Of a DNA stretch of 64,000 bases, positions 32,122 to 50,737 are shown piece by piece. A program made the position numbers and the translations under genes. The notes beneath the pieces were generated by a model that was not told the origin of the DNA, did not search any database, and saw nothing but the letters and a program-made list of their open reading frames with translations. Each line of letters opens with the position of its first letter. The first letter of the stretch is position 1. The DNA comes from Amoebidium appalachense. Lineage: Eukaryota; Ichthyosporea. The DNA is taken from NCBI GenBank assembly GCA_963693365.1, contig CAVNZM010000012.1, forward strand, positions 2,852,001 to 2,916,000. The letters are read 5' to 3'.

Positions 32122-33738
32122 ACCACCACCACCACCACCACCACCACAAAAAAAAAAAAGGAAAGGAAAAAGGGCCCAAAAAAAATCAGGTTCATTGGCG
32201 TGTGCTTCTGGATTTCTTAGCTATCAGACGAATTAGTAGTCCTTGGTTTCCCAAATGTAATTTCCAGGAAACAAACCAAGTTTACTAGACACAAACTTTT
32301 CAGACAAATTGATTTGAACTCCTCTTTCATTTGAATCGGGGTGGCTGAGTACATACATAAAAAGTCGAGGCAAGCCTGCGTGCGAGAGAGAATACTTACA
32401 CTCAGCCACATATTGAAGGTGCAGTCGGCATTCGAGTTGCCCTTGTAGTCATATGCTGACACTGTGACCTTGTTGAGCCAAAACATGGTCGTTTCGGTTT
32501 GGTTTGGGCTGCTTCGCACGCCTGAGGTGGCAATCAATTTGCCTTGGAATTCACGGATCTGGCTTTGACCCACGATGGTGGAATTCACCTCTTTAACGGC
32601 TAGTCATTGTCGGTGGCAATGTTCTTGTTGACGAGAGACTTGAGAGATACAGCCCAGTTCATGCTAAACTGTTCGGTAGGTCAAGTTTCAACTCTGGGTG
32701 GCTGATCGTCCTCGGCAAGGAAAGGGGCACCTTAATGTAAAAGAGTGCATGGTAGTATAAAATACTATTCTATGACAATGCTGTAAAATGTTGGGGATAT
32801 TGATATGATGTCCCAAGCGTTCTGCTAAATACAGTTGTTCGCTTTTTCAAAATGTCGGCAGAGACCCAACACCGGGCGTGAAGAGGGGGGCATCTATAAC
32901 CATTTGGGGGCCCTGGAGGGGAGGGGGGGGGGGGGGGGGGGTGTACAGGAGAGGGAGGGGGGAGGGGGGAAGGGGTGGAAGAGGCGGGGGGCCGGGGGGG
33001 GGGGGGGGGGGGGGGAGGGGGGGGCGGGGGGGGGGGGGCTCTTACGGATTCGAACGGTAACCATGCAGTCAGGGCCGTCGTGGTTAGCACTAGCAAGCCT
33101 GGCTCTGTAATATACGGTCGTGTTGCCAAGCGGGAATAGCGTGTTGTTGTCTACCGGCGTCTGTTTAGTACCAGGTTCCCCAAGATAAGGGTAGGCAGTG
33201 TGTGTGTAATCGGTGCCGTCGTGTGCTTTGAGTTGTAACTGAAGACGCGGAACAGAAGTTCCCCCGATGATGGGTGAAAGTTTGGCCACGGGGAACTTCA
33301 GGACTTCCAAGCGGCTATATACAGTGCTACCGGTTTGCAATGCACATCCTTGCACCACAAGACTTGGGAACACTGTGTAGGCAGAGATATTATGTGAGTT
33401 GGAGGCATTTTACTTCTTTTATTGGCCCCCGAGTGTGAGACAATGGCATGGCCCCCGCCGGGCCATGACAATGGCATGTAGGTAGTTTCTTTAACATATT
33501 AATGTCATGATTTTTTTGATTTTTATTATTTTTTTTTTTTTGGGGGGGGGGGGGGGGGGGTTTGGAGGGGGGGGGGGGAGGGGGGGGAAAGGGGAGAAGA
33601 GGAGGCTCGTTAGGGTATTCTGGAGGGAAAACAACTTGAGTATAAAAACTGACAAACAAGTTGAACTGGTATGCAGTATGTTATGCGTATCTGCAATGGT
33701 TTCTAACAGAGTCTAACCGTAGACTGAGAGCCCCCGGG

Positions 33739-33781
<43 letters not shown>

Positions 33782-34734
33782 GGGCAAAAAAAATGGTTAC
33801 CCAACGTACCTACTCGGACCTTGACAGAGCACGAGCCACTGTTCCCATAGCTGTAATCGGCCCTGTAGATTGTCGTGTAGTCGTTGACCGCAAGGCTGAA
33901 CGTGTGACTGTCATCACCAGGTAGTATATATCGTGATGGCATCCCCCGTCGCTTTCCCGTCTGCTGCAAGAATCTGAACGAATAGCGAATGGCCAAGAGT
34001 TTCGCCAGTGTTATCCGTAACGGTTGCTGGTGGGAGAATTACTTTTGTCGTGTCTCTGTCAGAGGACACGTACACCAGTGCATCCTTCCCATCATTCGGT
34101 TCAGGACAGGTCAGGTCGGGCTCCTCCGTGTCAACTGCAAAGGTTCAACAGTGTTAGACTCAGGCCCATAGAAGGAAAAGTGATGTGCATGCATGCCGAT
34201 AGCCCGCCCTCGCTGAAGATGTTGTATAAGCCTAACCCCCCCCCCCCCTCCCCCCCCCCCCCAAAAAAAAAAAAAAAAAAGAGATTTTTTTTTTTGTGGT
34301 GACCGACTTACCTAATTGGACTTTGATGCTGCAGACACCGTGAGCCTGGTTGCCAGCCGCATCTGCAACGGCCGATAGAGAACTTCGACCAACACGTATT
34401 TAGAAGTTGATTGCCCATCGTCGGCGACGATCACCACAGCATTATCCGAATTGTATTTGATGCAAACGCGTTCGTCGGCTGTTCTGATGTAATCATCGGT
34501 TGAAGTAGGCTGATCGGGTAAGGCATGGAGAGCTTTACCATCGACGTTATCCGTTGCTGTTATAAATTCTGGCACATCTGTGCTGAAGTGGGTGCACGTA
34601 TCTCTTGGTTTCCCCCCTTAGCTGTTTCATACACAGCGGGGGTCATCACGTATGGTTCGGTCGGGCAGCCTGCGATCTTCGGAGCCGTCACATCCACTGT
34701 GGAATCTAGACACACACGTGACTTCTCCTCTACC

Positions 34735-34771
<37 letters not shown>

Positions 34772-34927
34772 ACCCAGCCCCCAGGGGCCCCTTCATCACA
34801 TACGCATACAGATGATAGAAACCCTCCCATCTAATGCAACTGACGGGAAAACACATCCCGCAGAAGTGACACATCAGAAAACATACCCAGTTATATTTAA
34901 TGCAGAAAACCATCTGCACAGCCCCAG

Positions 34928-34962
<35 letters not shown>

Positions 34963-35110
34963 TTCCGCCCCACACACACATACATCGGTTAAAGTGGACG
35001 AGTATTCAGGAGTGAACAGCCCACTTCATCACTTTGGTTGCATTGAAGTGGTCTAGTGGTCTCATTCCAGTAACTTTTCACTGTCCAATCCATTCTGCCT
35101 GGGCCCAGAG
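31200..35110 (-). pseudogene. Decayed gene of HYR-like (hyalin) repeat modules
   Basis: Hyalin (HYR) repeats are Ig-like modules of extracellular adhesion proteins. On the minus strand one module corresponds to one exon with phase-1 borders: about 35033-35105 (second half only), 34312-34705, 33810-34134, 33046-33372, 32400-32730, about 31735-31959, and a possible start at about 31300-31435. Module starts include VTAPKIAGCPTEP and EEPDLTCPEP. Module ends include IYRADYSYGNSGSCSVKVRV and VYYRARLASANHDGPDCMV. The 33046-33372 exon is open throughout. The 34312-34705 exon needs two frame changes and 33810-34134 one. In 32400-32730 the conserved Cys of the CP motif is a TGA stop, and one base is missing after ATDND. 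The 31.7-kb exon changes frame too. So I read it as a pseudogene. Assembly indels are the alternative for the frameshifts, though not for the TGA. Confidence 0.6.
32076..32159 (+). repeat. C46, (CAC)n, A-run block
   Basis: C46 at 32076-32121, then (CAC)n, then an A-run. One of the clearest ordered C, CA, A compound repeats. Confidence 0.95.
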
Positions 35111-35419
35111 TAAAGGGGTGGCGCACCCGCAGTCCCCCCCCCCCCCCCCCCCTCTTATTTCCTCCCCACCTCCCTTCCATTTCTCCCCCCGTCCTTCTCC
35201 TTCACTTTGTTTCCCCATCTCTCCATCCCCCTCCCCCCCCCCCCCCCCCCCCCCCCCCCGCGCGCCCCCCCGCCCCGTCCGCCTTGTGGCTTCGGTTTCC
35301 CCTGCTCCCTCCCTGCTCCACTTCTCTTCTATTGTTGACACCATGTTGTAGTCGAAGTAACTAGTTAACTGTGCACGTGCCGTTAGCTACTCAGTATCGA
35401 ATTAGCATTGCAAAGCAAC

Positions 35420-35459
<40 letters not shown>

Positions 35460-35868
35460 ATGCCCTTGCCTCCTTTTTTTTTAACACATACATTCCACTA
35501 CACACTTATCCGTGTGTTTCTGTTGTAAGCATACGTGGAAAATAAAGGATCTGCATCATTGAAATTTTCAACAATTTATCTTCGTATGTAGGGCGAATGT
35601 GTATGTCATGTATACAAACTCAGATGGTCATGACAGGGAGCGCCCGAGACAGAAAAGAGGGGAGGGGACCTGCAATTTGATTGGCTGTGAGAGTAATCAA
35701 ACGGTGGAGTTCTATTTGACATTAATTTTCAGCACATATTTTCAGCCCCTTGTTGAGCCAATATCATGTCACCACCACAAAGTGTGTTTTGTTTAGTAAT
35801 GTGCCACTGGATACCCATACAAGGGCATAAGCTGTTTTCTACTTTTCGCAATTGAAACCAAAAGATCG

Positions 35869-35908
<40 letters not shown>

Positions 35909-36190
35909 ATCCCCCCCTTCTCCTCCATGCCACCGATAATGATTCCTCTCGATGCAATCCATCTTCAACCAAAGAGAGGGTTGCGTTCAAGGGCAAATCT
36001 TTTCCCGGATTGCCGTATATTTTTATTTTTTATTTTTTTTATTATTCCCCCCCTCTCCCCCTCTCCCCCCCCCCCTCCCCCAGACTTTCTTCCATGCACA
36101 TGCTCGCCCGCACTGACACGCCCGCACGCCCGCACACAAACACACACACACACACACACAAAACACACACACGCACACACACACACACGC

Positions 36191-36267
<77 letters not shown>

Positions 36268-37730
36268 CACACACGTGGCACACACACCCCAGTGCGGACC
36301 CACCCTCCCCACCTTCCAACCACCCCCCCCCCCCCCCCCCCCCCTCCCCCCCCAGTGGCACCCAGGCCTCTCTGAGTCATACGATCCCCGTCCGCACATA
36401 TCCACCGTGCCCTACCGTGGACATAATTACAATATAGCTTTAGCTCGAATCAAAAAGGCATTAGCCCCATGAGCTATGCATGGGCACGAGATATGTGTGC
36501 AGGAGCGCTGCGCAGTAGCACAGCTTGCAGACATAATACACAAACAGAAACGCAACGCCATGCACTGACATGGCACCGTGAGCCGTGGAACCTGAGACTT
36601 GAGGCTGTAACTTGAGTCTTATCAACACACCGCGAAACATACCTTGTGCCTGGCAGGCACATGCACAAGTAAATTTAACGACACTCATCCCAATTCGAGT
36701 ACTCTTTTATGCGCCTGTATGTATAATACATGTACAAGTCTTAGTGAGGGCTAGGGCTAGCATATCATATACACACTTATGCCGGTCTGGCCGTGTACAC
36801 CAGGCGAATTTCAGACTGGAGCAACACGAAACAACACACAAACCTACTCACTCAGCTGAGAAGACTCCATGTTCAAAAAGGGGCGATCGATGCAGCGCAC
36901 GCACAGATACCCTTACTTGTGCCATGACAAGACCGGCCGGGCCAAAAATTCGAAGTTAAGGCACCTTAAAATTATTTGCACCAATCATCAAGGGGGTGGA
37001 CCGTGGACTCGAGCCATACACTGCCGGTGACTTTTAGTATTATAATTTTTATCCCTCTGGAATTTCACGTCATACGGACCTCATGAACTCATTGCTTTCA
37101 ATGATCGATGACAGTATAGGTGCTCGAATCATATATCAGCATCATTTAGAGCTGTAAAAATCGGCATTTACCCAACGTTTTTATTCATACATCATAAATA
37201 TTTGTTGCTTACAGTAGATACTACCATATTATCCAGGCTGGTAAACAACGGCCCCGCTCTGATTGGATACAAAGTGATTGGATAGCGAATAGCCCATATT
37301 TGGTTATGTTCAGGAATTTGGAGACTAAAAAAAGCCACGAACACTCCAAGCTTTGTACAACGGTGAGCTGAATCAGCTGATATAGTAAACTACGTAGTGG
37401 CTTTTTTGTTTGTTTATTTGTTTGTTTGTTTTCCTATTTCTTTTATTTCTCATGAGCTATAAATATATATATATTATCCCTCTTATCAGTAATGCAAAAC
37501 CCAGTTTGGCTTGGCCCAGGCCCTATAGTAGTTCAACCTGCCAACGGCCCGCCGCCAGGCAAAAAAGTCAGCTGACCGTCTCATCAACGTTCACTTCGAA
37601 CCAGTCGCGCCCAAGCAGGCTTATGAACAGACCCTCTTTTTACATTTCATACAAACACCTTCCAAAATCCTGCACTTTCACACACACACACATATACCCA
37701 CAACACCTCCACTAACAAAACTCACCGAAA
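35111..37730. other. Intergenic, with C-runs and (CA)n; upstream region of the membrane-protein gene
   Basis: C-runs at about 35232-35259, 35421-35457 and 35872-35906. (CA)n at about 36136-36273. The stretch 36480-37700 is free of long repeats. Part of it is probably the promoter of the gene at 37731; an A/T-rich tataaatatata lies at 37459. No exon is recognised. Confidence 0.55.
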
Positions 37731-42931
<5,201 letters not shown>

Positions 42932-44081
42932 GAAGGAATCATGTTTTATGTTTCGGCTCGGAGGTGGTGTTGTTTATCAAGGGGTAGCATAAAACCTAGT
43001 TTTTATTGTGGAAATTGGACTTGGAGGAGATTGTGATAGTCTGATTTTAGGATTGATAATATTCAACCATGCAATCCATCCTATGTTCAGGTTAGACCGG
43101 GATTAAAAAAATTCAATTCTCCTCTTTCTTTTGTTTTTTTGTTTTTCTTTTCTTTTCTTTTTCTTTTTTCTTTTTTCCCCACAGCTTCACGTTAAAATAT
43201 TCACCCGTGGGTGTAGACTCTTCCCTCGTTCCATGATAACTGCTGATATAATTCTTAGGTAGGTAGTATGATTAAAAGTCAAAATGGGTTGATTCACTGT
43301 GAGTATAGTAGGGCCAACGATGTACTGTGGAGATTTGATTGGGAAATACAACATTTCAACCCAAGAGAGTTGTCATATATGGGCCGAGTTGTTGATCTGT
43401 GATTGGTGGAAAGCACCCAATCGGAGGGCATGCTGGTGTTGCAGACGTGGCAGCCGGCTGTAGATGTGGTGTGGAAATTGAAGGTGCTAGTGTGGTAGTC
43501 AGGATGCACTATAGGGGAGTTCAAGGAGGGAGGGGAGGGGATGGGGGGGGGAGGGGTGTAGGTGGTGGTGGTGGTAGGGTGGGGGGAGGGGGTTGAGGAG
43601 AGAGAGGGATTCCCACAATATTGCATGTCGCTCTGCACGTATGTACGATACCGCATTAAAATACGCATGAGGACACATTCGCTCCCCCCCCCCCCCCCGG
43701 GCAAGAGTCGAAGTGGTCACCGTTGCTAGCTCACTTTCGTTGTATTGGGAAACGCTATCTTACATACACATTGACAGCTTCAGACACAGAGTTCATGACG
43801 ACAAATTACCCAGATGTGACATCGGCCCGTGGGGGGGGGGGGGGGGGGGGGGGGGGGGGAGGGGGGGGGGGGGGAAGGAGGGGAGGAGGGGAGGGGGAGG
43901 GGGATTGAAGGTTAGCAGCAGCTGCTAACCCTCATTCCCCCACTTCGACTCTTGCCCGAGGGCGGTTCGCGGCGGCGCAGGCGGGGGGGAGGAAGAGAAG
44001 CGGGCAGGGGGGAGGGGGGGGGGAGAGGGAGAAACGTTTGTGAGTGTTCACATGATGTTGGGCCGTGCTCGCGCACACGCC

Positions 44082-44155
<74 letters not shown>

Positions 44156-45148
44156 CGTGCGTGTGTGTGTGTGTGTGTGTGTGTGCACGCGCGTTTGCAC
44201 GCGCGTGCGTGCGTGCGCGCGCGCCCACACGCCCGTGCAAACAAGAAAACAAACAAAAGCCGACACAACTAGTATTCACTGTGATATTAAGACAACGCGT
44301 TGACCCAAACCCCAAAACAAAGCAACCTCCATTCGAGAACCCCCGAAACTTCAAAACAAAAAACAACGAAATAGTAATCAAAAACAAACTAAAAACCCAA
44401 AAACAAACCCAAAAAAAAAAAAAAAAAAAAAAAAATGTTTGCACCTGAATGCACCTTAAAAACCCAAAGAAAGTTTGAGATTGCACGGATTGCCGACGCA
44501 TAGCAACTGAGTAGGGGGGAGCAGCCACTAAAACGACTGAAGAGATTCCATGGCCATGGCACTTCATGCATGTGCACGCTCTGGCCAGTGAAACGCTACA
44601 TGACCATATTTGGCATAGGAACAGAGCCTCAGCCCTCCATGCAGTGCATGGCCGCCCACGTGTGCTGTAGCTAATCCCCCCCCCCCCCCCCCCCCCTCCC
44701 CCCCCCCTGCACCGCCGCTGCCACCGCTCAAACAAGTCCCACCTCCTCCGAGAAAGCGTGGGTCCATTTTCCCGGATAGGGTGGGGCATGTTTGAGCAAG
44801 GGGGAGGGGGGGGTAAGGGGGGAGCCCTGGGGGGGGGGGGGGGGGGATGGAGGGGGGTAAACAATGTAAGTAACAGGCCCGAGGAATTCCCTTAAAGCCC
44901 TACTAGAATCTGGACCCTGCCTTCGTTTTACTTGTCACGACGACTGCACGGAAGGGGAGGGTGGGGGGGGTGGGGTGGGTGGGGAGGGGGGGGTTGGGGG
45001 GCAAGGGTTGATTTGAACCTTTCTATATCAGGTCTCAGTCAGTACCGCTGTCTTGTGGTGGGTACCAGCCCCATGGGACCTATATATCCACGTTCTAGAC
45101 TGAGCCCGTCAGACAGACATGGCAGAACAATCGGACTATACTATTCAC

Positions 45149-45191
<43 letters not shown>

Positions 45192-45419
45192 AGGGGGGAA
45201 GGGGGGGGGAAGGGGGGAAGTTCCATAATTATAAGCTCCGTCCTTCGATGTGATCTCGTTTGCGATTGGAGCATGTGTGAACACAGCAGCATCTAATGAT
45301 ATGTTCTCCCCCCCCCCCCCCCCCCCCCCACCCTCCTCCTACTCCCCCGGGTGCCAAATGAACATGGCAGTGGCTCTCCACATCACATGCACCGCAGCCA
45401 CTTTTTTTTTTTTTTTTTT

Positions 45420-45452
<33 letters not shown>

Positions 45453-45943
45453 GGGGAGGGGAGAGGAGGGGGGGGGGGGGGGGGGGGGTTTACTGGCGGA
45501 CGTCGAGGGCATTTGCAACATGTGTGCTCATTGCCATCCGCAGACTTGTCATTGGATTGGTAATAAAATCAATTTTCAAGTTTTTTATTGATGTTTTGGT
45601 GGTAGCAAGGTCAAATGGCCCAGAATCTTGGTGTATGATCATGAGACCGTAGGTTCTATACAATAGACACTGTGACTGCTAGTACACAAGTTCATCATTA
45701 ATGATTTTGATGTCACCGTAGGCTAATGTACAGTAAGGCTAAGCAGGCTTCCTTTTTTCACTGGCTGTTCTCCTACTATATTGCATTCTTCAGAAGGGGA
45801 CCAGCCCTGCGCAAGAGAGAATAACCTTAAGGCAATAATGAAGTATTTTATAGAATATCATCTAGATTCTAGCTTAATTAAAAAAGAAAAGAAAAAGAAC
45901 AACAACTGCTCAAAAAGCTCTTTGGGTACACTTTGTTGGTGAA
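42932..45943. other. Interval between convergent paralogues: G-runs, (TG)n, small inverted repeats
   Basis: G-runs at about 43830-43859, 44829-44846, 45154-45190 and 45430-45450 (after T29). (TG)n at about 44088-44152. A 17-bp inverted pair (gggcaagagtcgaagtg at 43699, complement at about 43942) encloses about 240 bp. A 21-bp odd palindrome lies at about 43912-43932. No exon supported. Confidence 0.55.
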
Positions 45944-46068
45944 CTATTCCTCGGTGACACGTGCACGGGCAGCAATCTTTTCCTTTGCCACGTGCATGAG
46001 AAAACAGATTGTCCACACAAGGGTGAACCCCACCAGCATGATCGGGTACCAGAACAGTGCCTTACACA
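45944..46068 (-). pseudogene. Last-exon fragment of a second Rolling stone-like gene
   Basis: Reading on the minus strand: ALFWYPIMLVGFTLVWTICF, then LMHVAKEKIAARARVTEE and a stop. This matches the C-terminal membrane segment of the neighbouring gene (MWYPAMLVLFTLVWTLCFLA, then TVAKEKIAAKF). The shorter tail lacks the acidic extension. Similarity ends abruptly near 46068, and no upstream exons are visible before the tandem repeat and retroelement. It is therefore a truncated inverted duplicate, unless its other exons lie far upstream beyond the element. Confidence 0.75.
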
Positions 46069-46187
46069 TACACAGGCACGTTTGCAGCGTCATGCAGGGG
46101 GGTGATCATCAAGTTTCTGGGGCTGACCAGCCACGCGTCTGCGCCTGAGGATGGGCGCAGTCCGGCCATGTCCTGTGCAAACCTCAC

Positions 46188-46384
46188 AAAGTTCTTCACG
46201 GACCTGCCCAGCGCCGCAAAATACAAGTAGGTTTTACTGTTAGAATTTAACTTCTTCTTTAAAATTTTGTAACAAAGTTCTTCACGGAGCTGCCCAGCGC
46301 CGCAAAATACGAGTAGGTCTTACTGTTAAAATTTAATCCTGTTTTAAAACTTTGTAACAAAGTTCTTCACGGACCTGCCCAGCA
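46188..46384 (+). repeat. 85/86-bp tandem repeat, 2.3 copies
   Basis: aaagttcttcacgga starts at 46188, 46274 and 46359. The first two units (86 and 85 bp) are nearly identical and the third stops after about 26 bp at the retroelement boundary. Confidence 0.9.
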
Positions 46385-46394
46385 CCCTACCGTT

Positions 46395-48084
46395 AAGGAT
46401 GTGTTAACCCTCCTAACTAGTCGCCAGATCCTTGCATCACCCTACTCCCCCCAGACAAATGGGTTGGTTGAACGGTTCAATCGCACCCTTAAGAGTATTC
46501 TTGCGCAAGTGGCTACAGACAAGTTAACGGAGTGGGACACGTTTTTGCCCCAGGTGCTGTTTGCCTACCACACGGCTATGCACTCCGCACTGGGCGACAG
46601 TCCTTTCTTCCTTTTGTATGGCCGGGACCCCCGTGACCCCTTTGTGGAGAAACTGGGCCCCGAGTACAGCAGAGCCACTAAGGAGCATCGGTATGCACTC
46701 TGGGAGCGATTGACCTATGCGCGCGATGTGGTTCGTGCACGTATGGTTACCGAGCAAGATCGGCACCGCAAATCAGCCAATCAGAGGGCGCGGCCTGTTC
46801 CCGATTTGGCAGATTTGGTGCTCAAGCTCGACAACACCCTCAACAACAAGAAGGCGGTTGATGGTGATGGTAACCAGCTGTATGAGGCTGCTAGCCTACG
46901 GGACAAGTGGGTGGGGCCCTACCGGGTTTTGCGCAAAGTCGCGCCACTTACCTACGATATTCAGCGGGTGGGGACACAGGAGCTGGAGCTTTCTAACCAT
47001 ATGTACCCCGCACGGATGGACCCCCTACCTCACTACCTGAGCCCCGTGTGGCATATGACGCTGTGACCGTGGAAGTGGCTAAGATTATTGACCATAAATG
47101 GGAAAATGGTCGCGCCCTCTACAAAGTTCGCTGGAAGGGGTTTAAGGCTACCGATGATTCGTGGGAGTCGCATGCAAACTTGTCTGAGTCGGCCTCGGGT
47201 GCCTTAGCTGATTATTTGCAGCAAGTGATTCGGCCCCCCAGTGAGGAGCCAATCAAAAATCAGCGCAAGGGCACCCAACAGCATGTGCGCAAACGCAGAC
47301 GTAAAGGTTGATCCCCCTTAAGGGCAGGGCATGTGGGCACTCAGGCAGTTGCCCTTCGTTGCCCCTAGGGAGGGGGGGGTGTAGACATGGTTGTGTACAT
47401 TCACGTGCACACCGTGCTGTTCCCCCACAACCAGTCTACGTGCCTTTGTGTCTTCTCGCCAGAGGCTGGAATAGAGCCTCGGAAGCAGCTACCAATCGGC
47501 TGCATCACTTTTAGCTGTATTCCTTATTAGGGCAGTTTAGCTGTATTCCTTATTAGGGCAGTTGCTCTGCACCTTAAGTTTGCAGTTAGGAGCGATGCAA
47601 AGAACGTGAACACTTTGCCAGCATGTATCTTAGGTGTACGGCACACACTGTGTGCCGTAGACACTTTATTGGGCACTAGACATACACATGTAGCACTGTA
47701 GTATAACTTGAAGCTAGATCATGATCACCCAGGAGAAGCTCATGTACTCAAGTACTGTATATGTCATGTACTTTATTTTAAGTAGGGCCACATGCCTATT
47801 GGCTGTCGCCTTACAAAAGTATGCGAGCAGTGCTCTCCGGACCGGCGGAAACCAAGGGACTATAAAAGGCTGGTACATTCCAGACTTGGGTCACTTGGGC
47901 GGGGCTGTGTGTCCGAGTAAACGTTACACTAGTCGTGCGGTGTCAGACTAGCTGTAGCACCCGCTTTCTTGCAATTGTCTCTATACTTACGTGCTTCTCC
48001 TAGCCTGCATATGTTAACTAGGGCATAGTATTAGTGTATACACACCCTGGTTTTCAGGAGGCAGACAAGACCCAAGTAATTACA
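46395..48084 (+). mobile_element. Truncated Ty3/gypsy chromovirus: integrase C-terminal part, chromodomain, 3' LTR
   Basis: Only the 3' half of an LTR retrotransposon remains. 46401-47066 encodes the end of the integrase core (SPQTNGLVERFNRTLK includes the catalytic Glu) and its C-terminal domain. A chromodomain (KIIDHKWENG, VRWKGF, DDSWE) follows in another frame at about 47040-47311, so one frameshift separates them. A polypurine tract (agggagggggggg) ends at 47379, directly before the LTR. Protease, reverse transcriptase, RNase H and the 5' LTR are absent. Dead copy. Confidence 0.9.
47380..48084 (+). repeat. 3' LTR of the chromovirus
   Basis: Starts TGTAGACATG right after the polypurine tract and ends about ATTACA before (TA)n, about 705 bp. 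A TATA box (actataaaagg) lies at about 47861. A 26-bp unit starting tttagctgtattcc is duplicated in tandem at 47510 and 47536. The right end is inferred from the TG...CA rule, with no second LTR for comparison. Confidence 0.7.
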
Positions 48085-49980
48085 TATATATATATATATA
48101 TATATATCAACAGAGCGCTGCCATGCACACGACATACACATGTGAGGCGATAGAAAGTAGAGTGAGGCGGTAGAAAGTTGGATGCAGCAATTCTAATGTA
48201 TAAGCAACTCGAAGTCGAGAGTTGCTACAGAAATGCACTGTGCTATGGGTTTGGCTGTGTCTGGGGACGCATGCATTTGCGTGACGGGTCAAGCCCAACT
48301 TTGTTCGCGCATGCGTGATGCAGACACAAAGTGACCACAAGGGCACGTTGCAGGAGCTTCAGCGGTACAAGCCACAGTTCGCGTCTGCAGGCGCGCTCGC
48401 AAGCCACGGCATGTGTGCAGTGGTCGGGAACAGCCAAGCCCCAATTTACACCACCGGAAACCACACAGCCCAGGCAGCACAAAGGCTGCCCTGCTAGTCT
48501 TAACCCAAGTGCACGGAAACACAACACGAAAAATCCAAGCACACGTATACGTAGAAACACGACGTAAGAAAGCATGCTAAGCAAGTGTGGACGAAAAGTA
48601 AGCACATTACATGTACAAGCGAAAAATTGAACACAGCTGTAACAGTGCATATTGTTTGGTGCCAGTGCAACACACACACGCCCTTCCTTTTTCAGAGGTG
48701 ATGCCGAATCATCAGCCGCATGTTTAATACTCGTCGTTTTCTCAGGCTGCCTGCCAGTTTGTGGTGTGGACTCTAGTAGGCCTAGGCTGAGGTGCGGGAG
48801 GTATATCTGCAATTGCGTTCTGTTGAGGTGGAGGCTTGGGGCAGTAGGGGCCGAAGGGTCAGCAAGGAGACCGTCGAGTGGTTTGAACGATACAAGGAGG
48901 GCGCCATCGTCGATGTAGGGGAGGAGGAGTAGCAACTACATAGTAGGCAGGAGAGCTAGCTTGTCTTGATGCTTCGGCGCTGACGGCTGATAATTTGTGA
49001 TGCGGCTTCGCAACGGCAGTTACGGCACGCTTCGGGATTGGATATAGCCTTAGAGGGGGGCAAAAGCACGTGATGAGCTGAAATAGCTGATAATAAGACT
49101 GACTTGCCTGTTTGCCGATACACAGTGGATGCCACACCACGGTTTCCGCATCTGTTTTGCATGAAGATTATTTATATTGTACGTTAAATTTTCTTTTCTA
49201 AGTGGCTAAATAGTATATCATTGTCTGTCACAAGAATTTAGGTTGCAGTTTTTTGCCACCCTTAACGAATCAGCATGTAGATTGTCATTTTTGCCGGCTG
49301 GCTGCTTTGTGCGACAGCCTCGGAAATCTCAATCATACATATCCTCTTAGGGAAAGGCTAAGCAGGTAAAAAAAAGTTTATATAGAATGGGATAAGGCGC
49401 AGAAGAATTTTTTCTTTTTTGATCTCTTGAAAACTCAAATCTGATCAGTATGTTCAGTTGCTCAAACTTTCACTTGGGCCACGGATGACGCTACAATGTT
49501 GACGTAACGTAACCCATAGCTCATTGGTTACAGCTGGGATTTGGTCTGATTTGATTGGTGTTAGTTTTGAGCCTTACAGACCAATAGAACCGCATTGCTA
49601 ATGTCATGACATGACAACAGACGAATCACAGCGAAGAACCACGCCGTTACAGCGTTACGGCGTTCCCTAGCTATTTTTTCTTTTCTTTTCTTTTCTTTTT
49701 TTCTTTTGTACAGTACCCAAAGCAGGTCCAAGTGCAGGAAGAATTTTTTTCAACTAAGAAAATTCAAGTGCAGAGTTTAGTAAGTTATGTAGTGGGTCCT
49801 TGGGGATGCCGGCCGGGAAGGTTTTTTCCTGCTGACTTGAACAGGTACATGATGAAAAAAAAAGCGAAAAAAGCGAGATACAAGCGAGATGGGATAACTT
49901 GAAAAAGAGAGATATATGCAAAGTGAGATAACTTGTGAATGAAGGCAAGTTCCGTCAAAAATTAGTCACTCTGGAGTGCT
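48085..49980. other. Unique region without recognised gene
   Basis: (TA)n at about 48084-48108, then repeat-poor sequence to 49980. The longest open frame (48243-48935, minus, 230 codons) has no recognisable motif and overlaps other open frames on both strands. I make no gene call. Confidence 0.5.
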
Positions 49981-49998
49981 GTCTTCCCTGCGGCCTCT

Positions 49999-50509
<511 letters not shown>

Positions 50510-50737
50510 GTTATGTTGCCGCAGGCGGCAGTCACTAGGCAATGTTAAACGTTTGGTCGTAGTGTCGTCATAATGACCTCATCAGGCGGCTGTTCAAAAT
50601 CATGCTAAGGATTCTATATGAAATGAATTGGAATCAATCCACCAATTGACACGCTTGCTTATAAAATTGGAGTTTTTTGATTGATGAATACAGATATTGC
50701 GCGGATTGATTCGTGATTACAACTTTCTAGACCCGAG

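Noticed and set aside
48243-48935. 230-codon minus-strand open frame
   Set aside because: No recognisable domain, no splice context, and overlapping open frames on the plus strand. Could be real but is unsupported.
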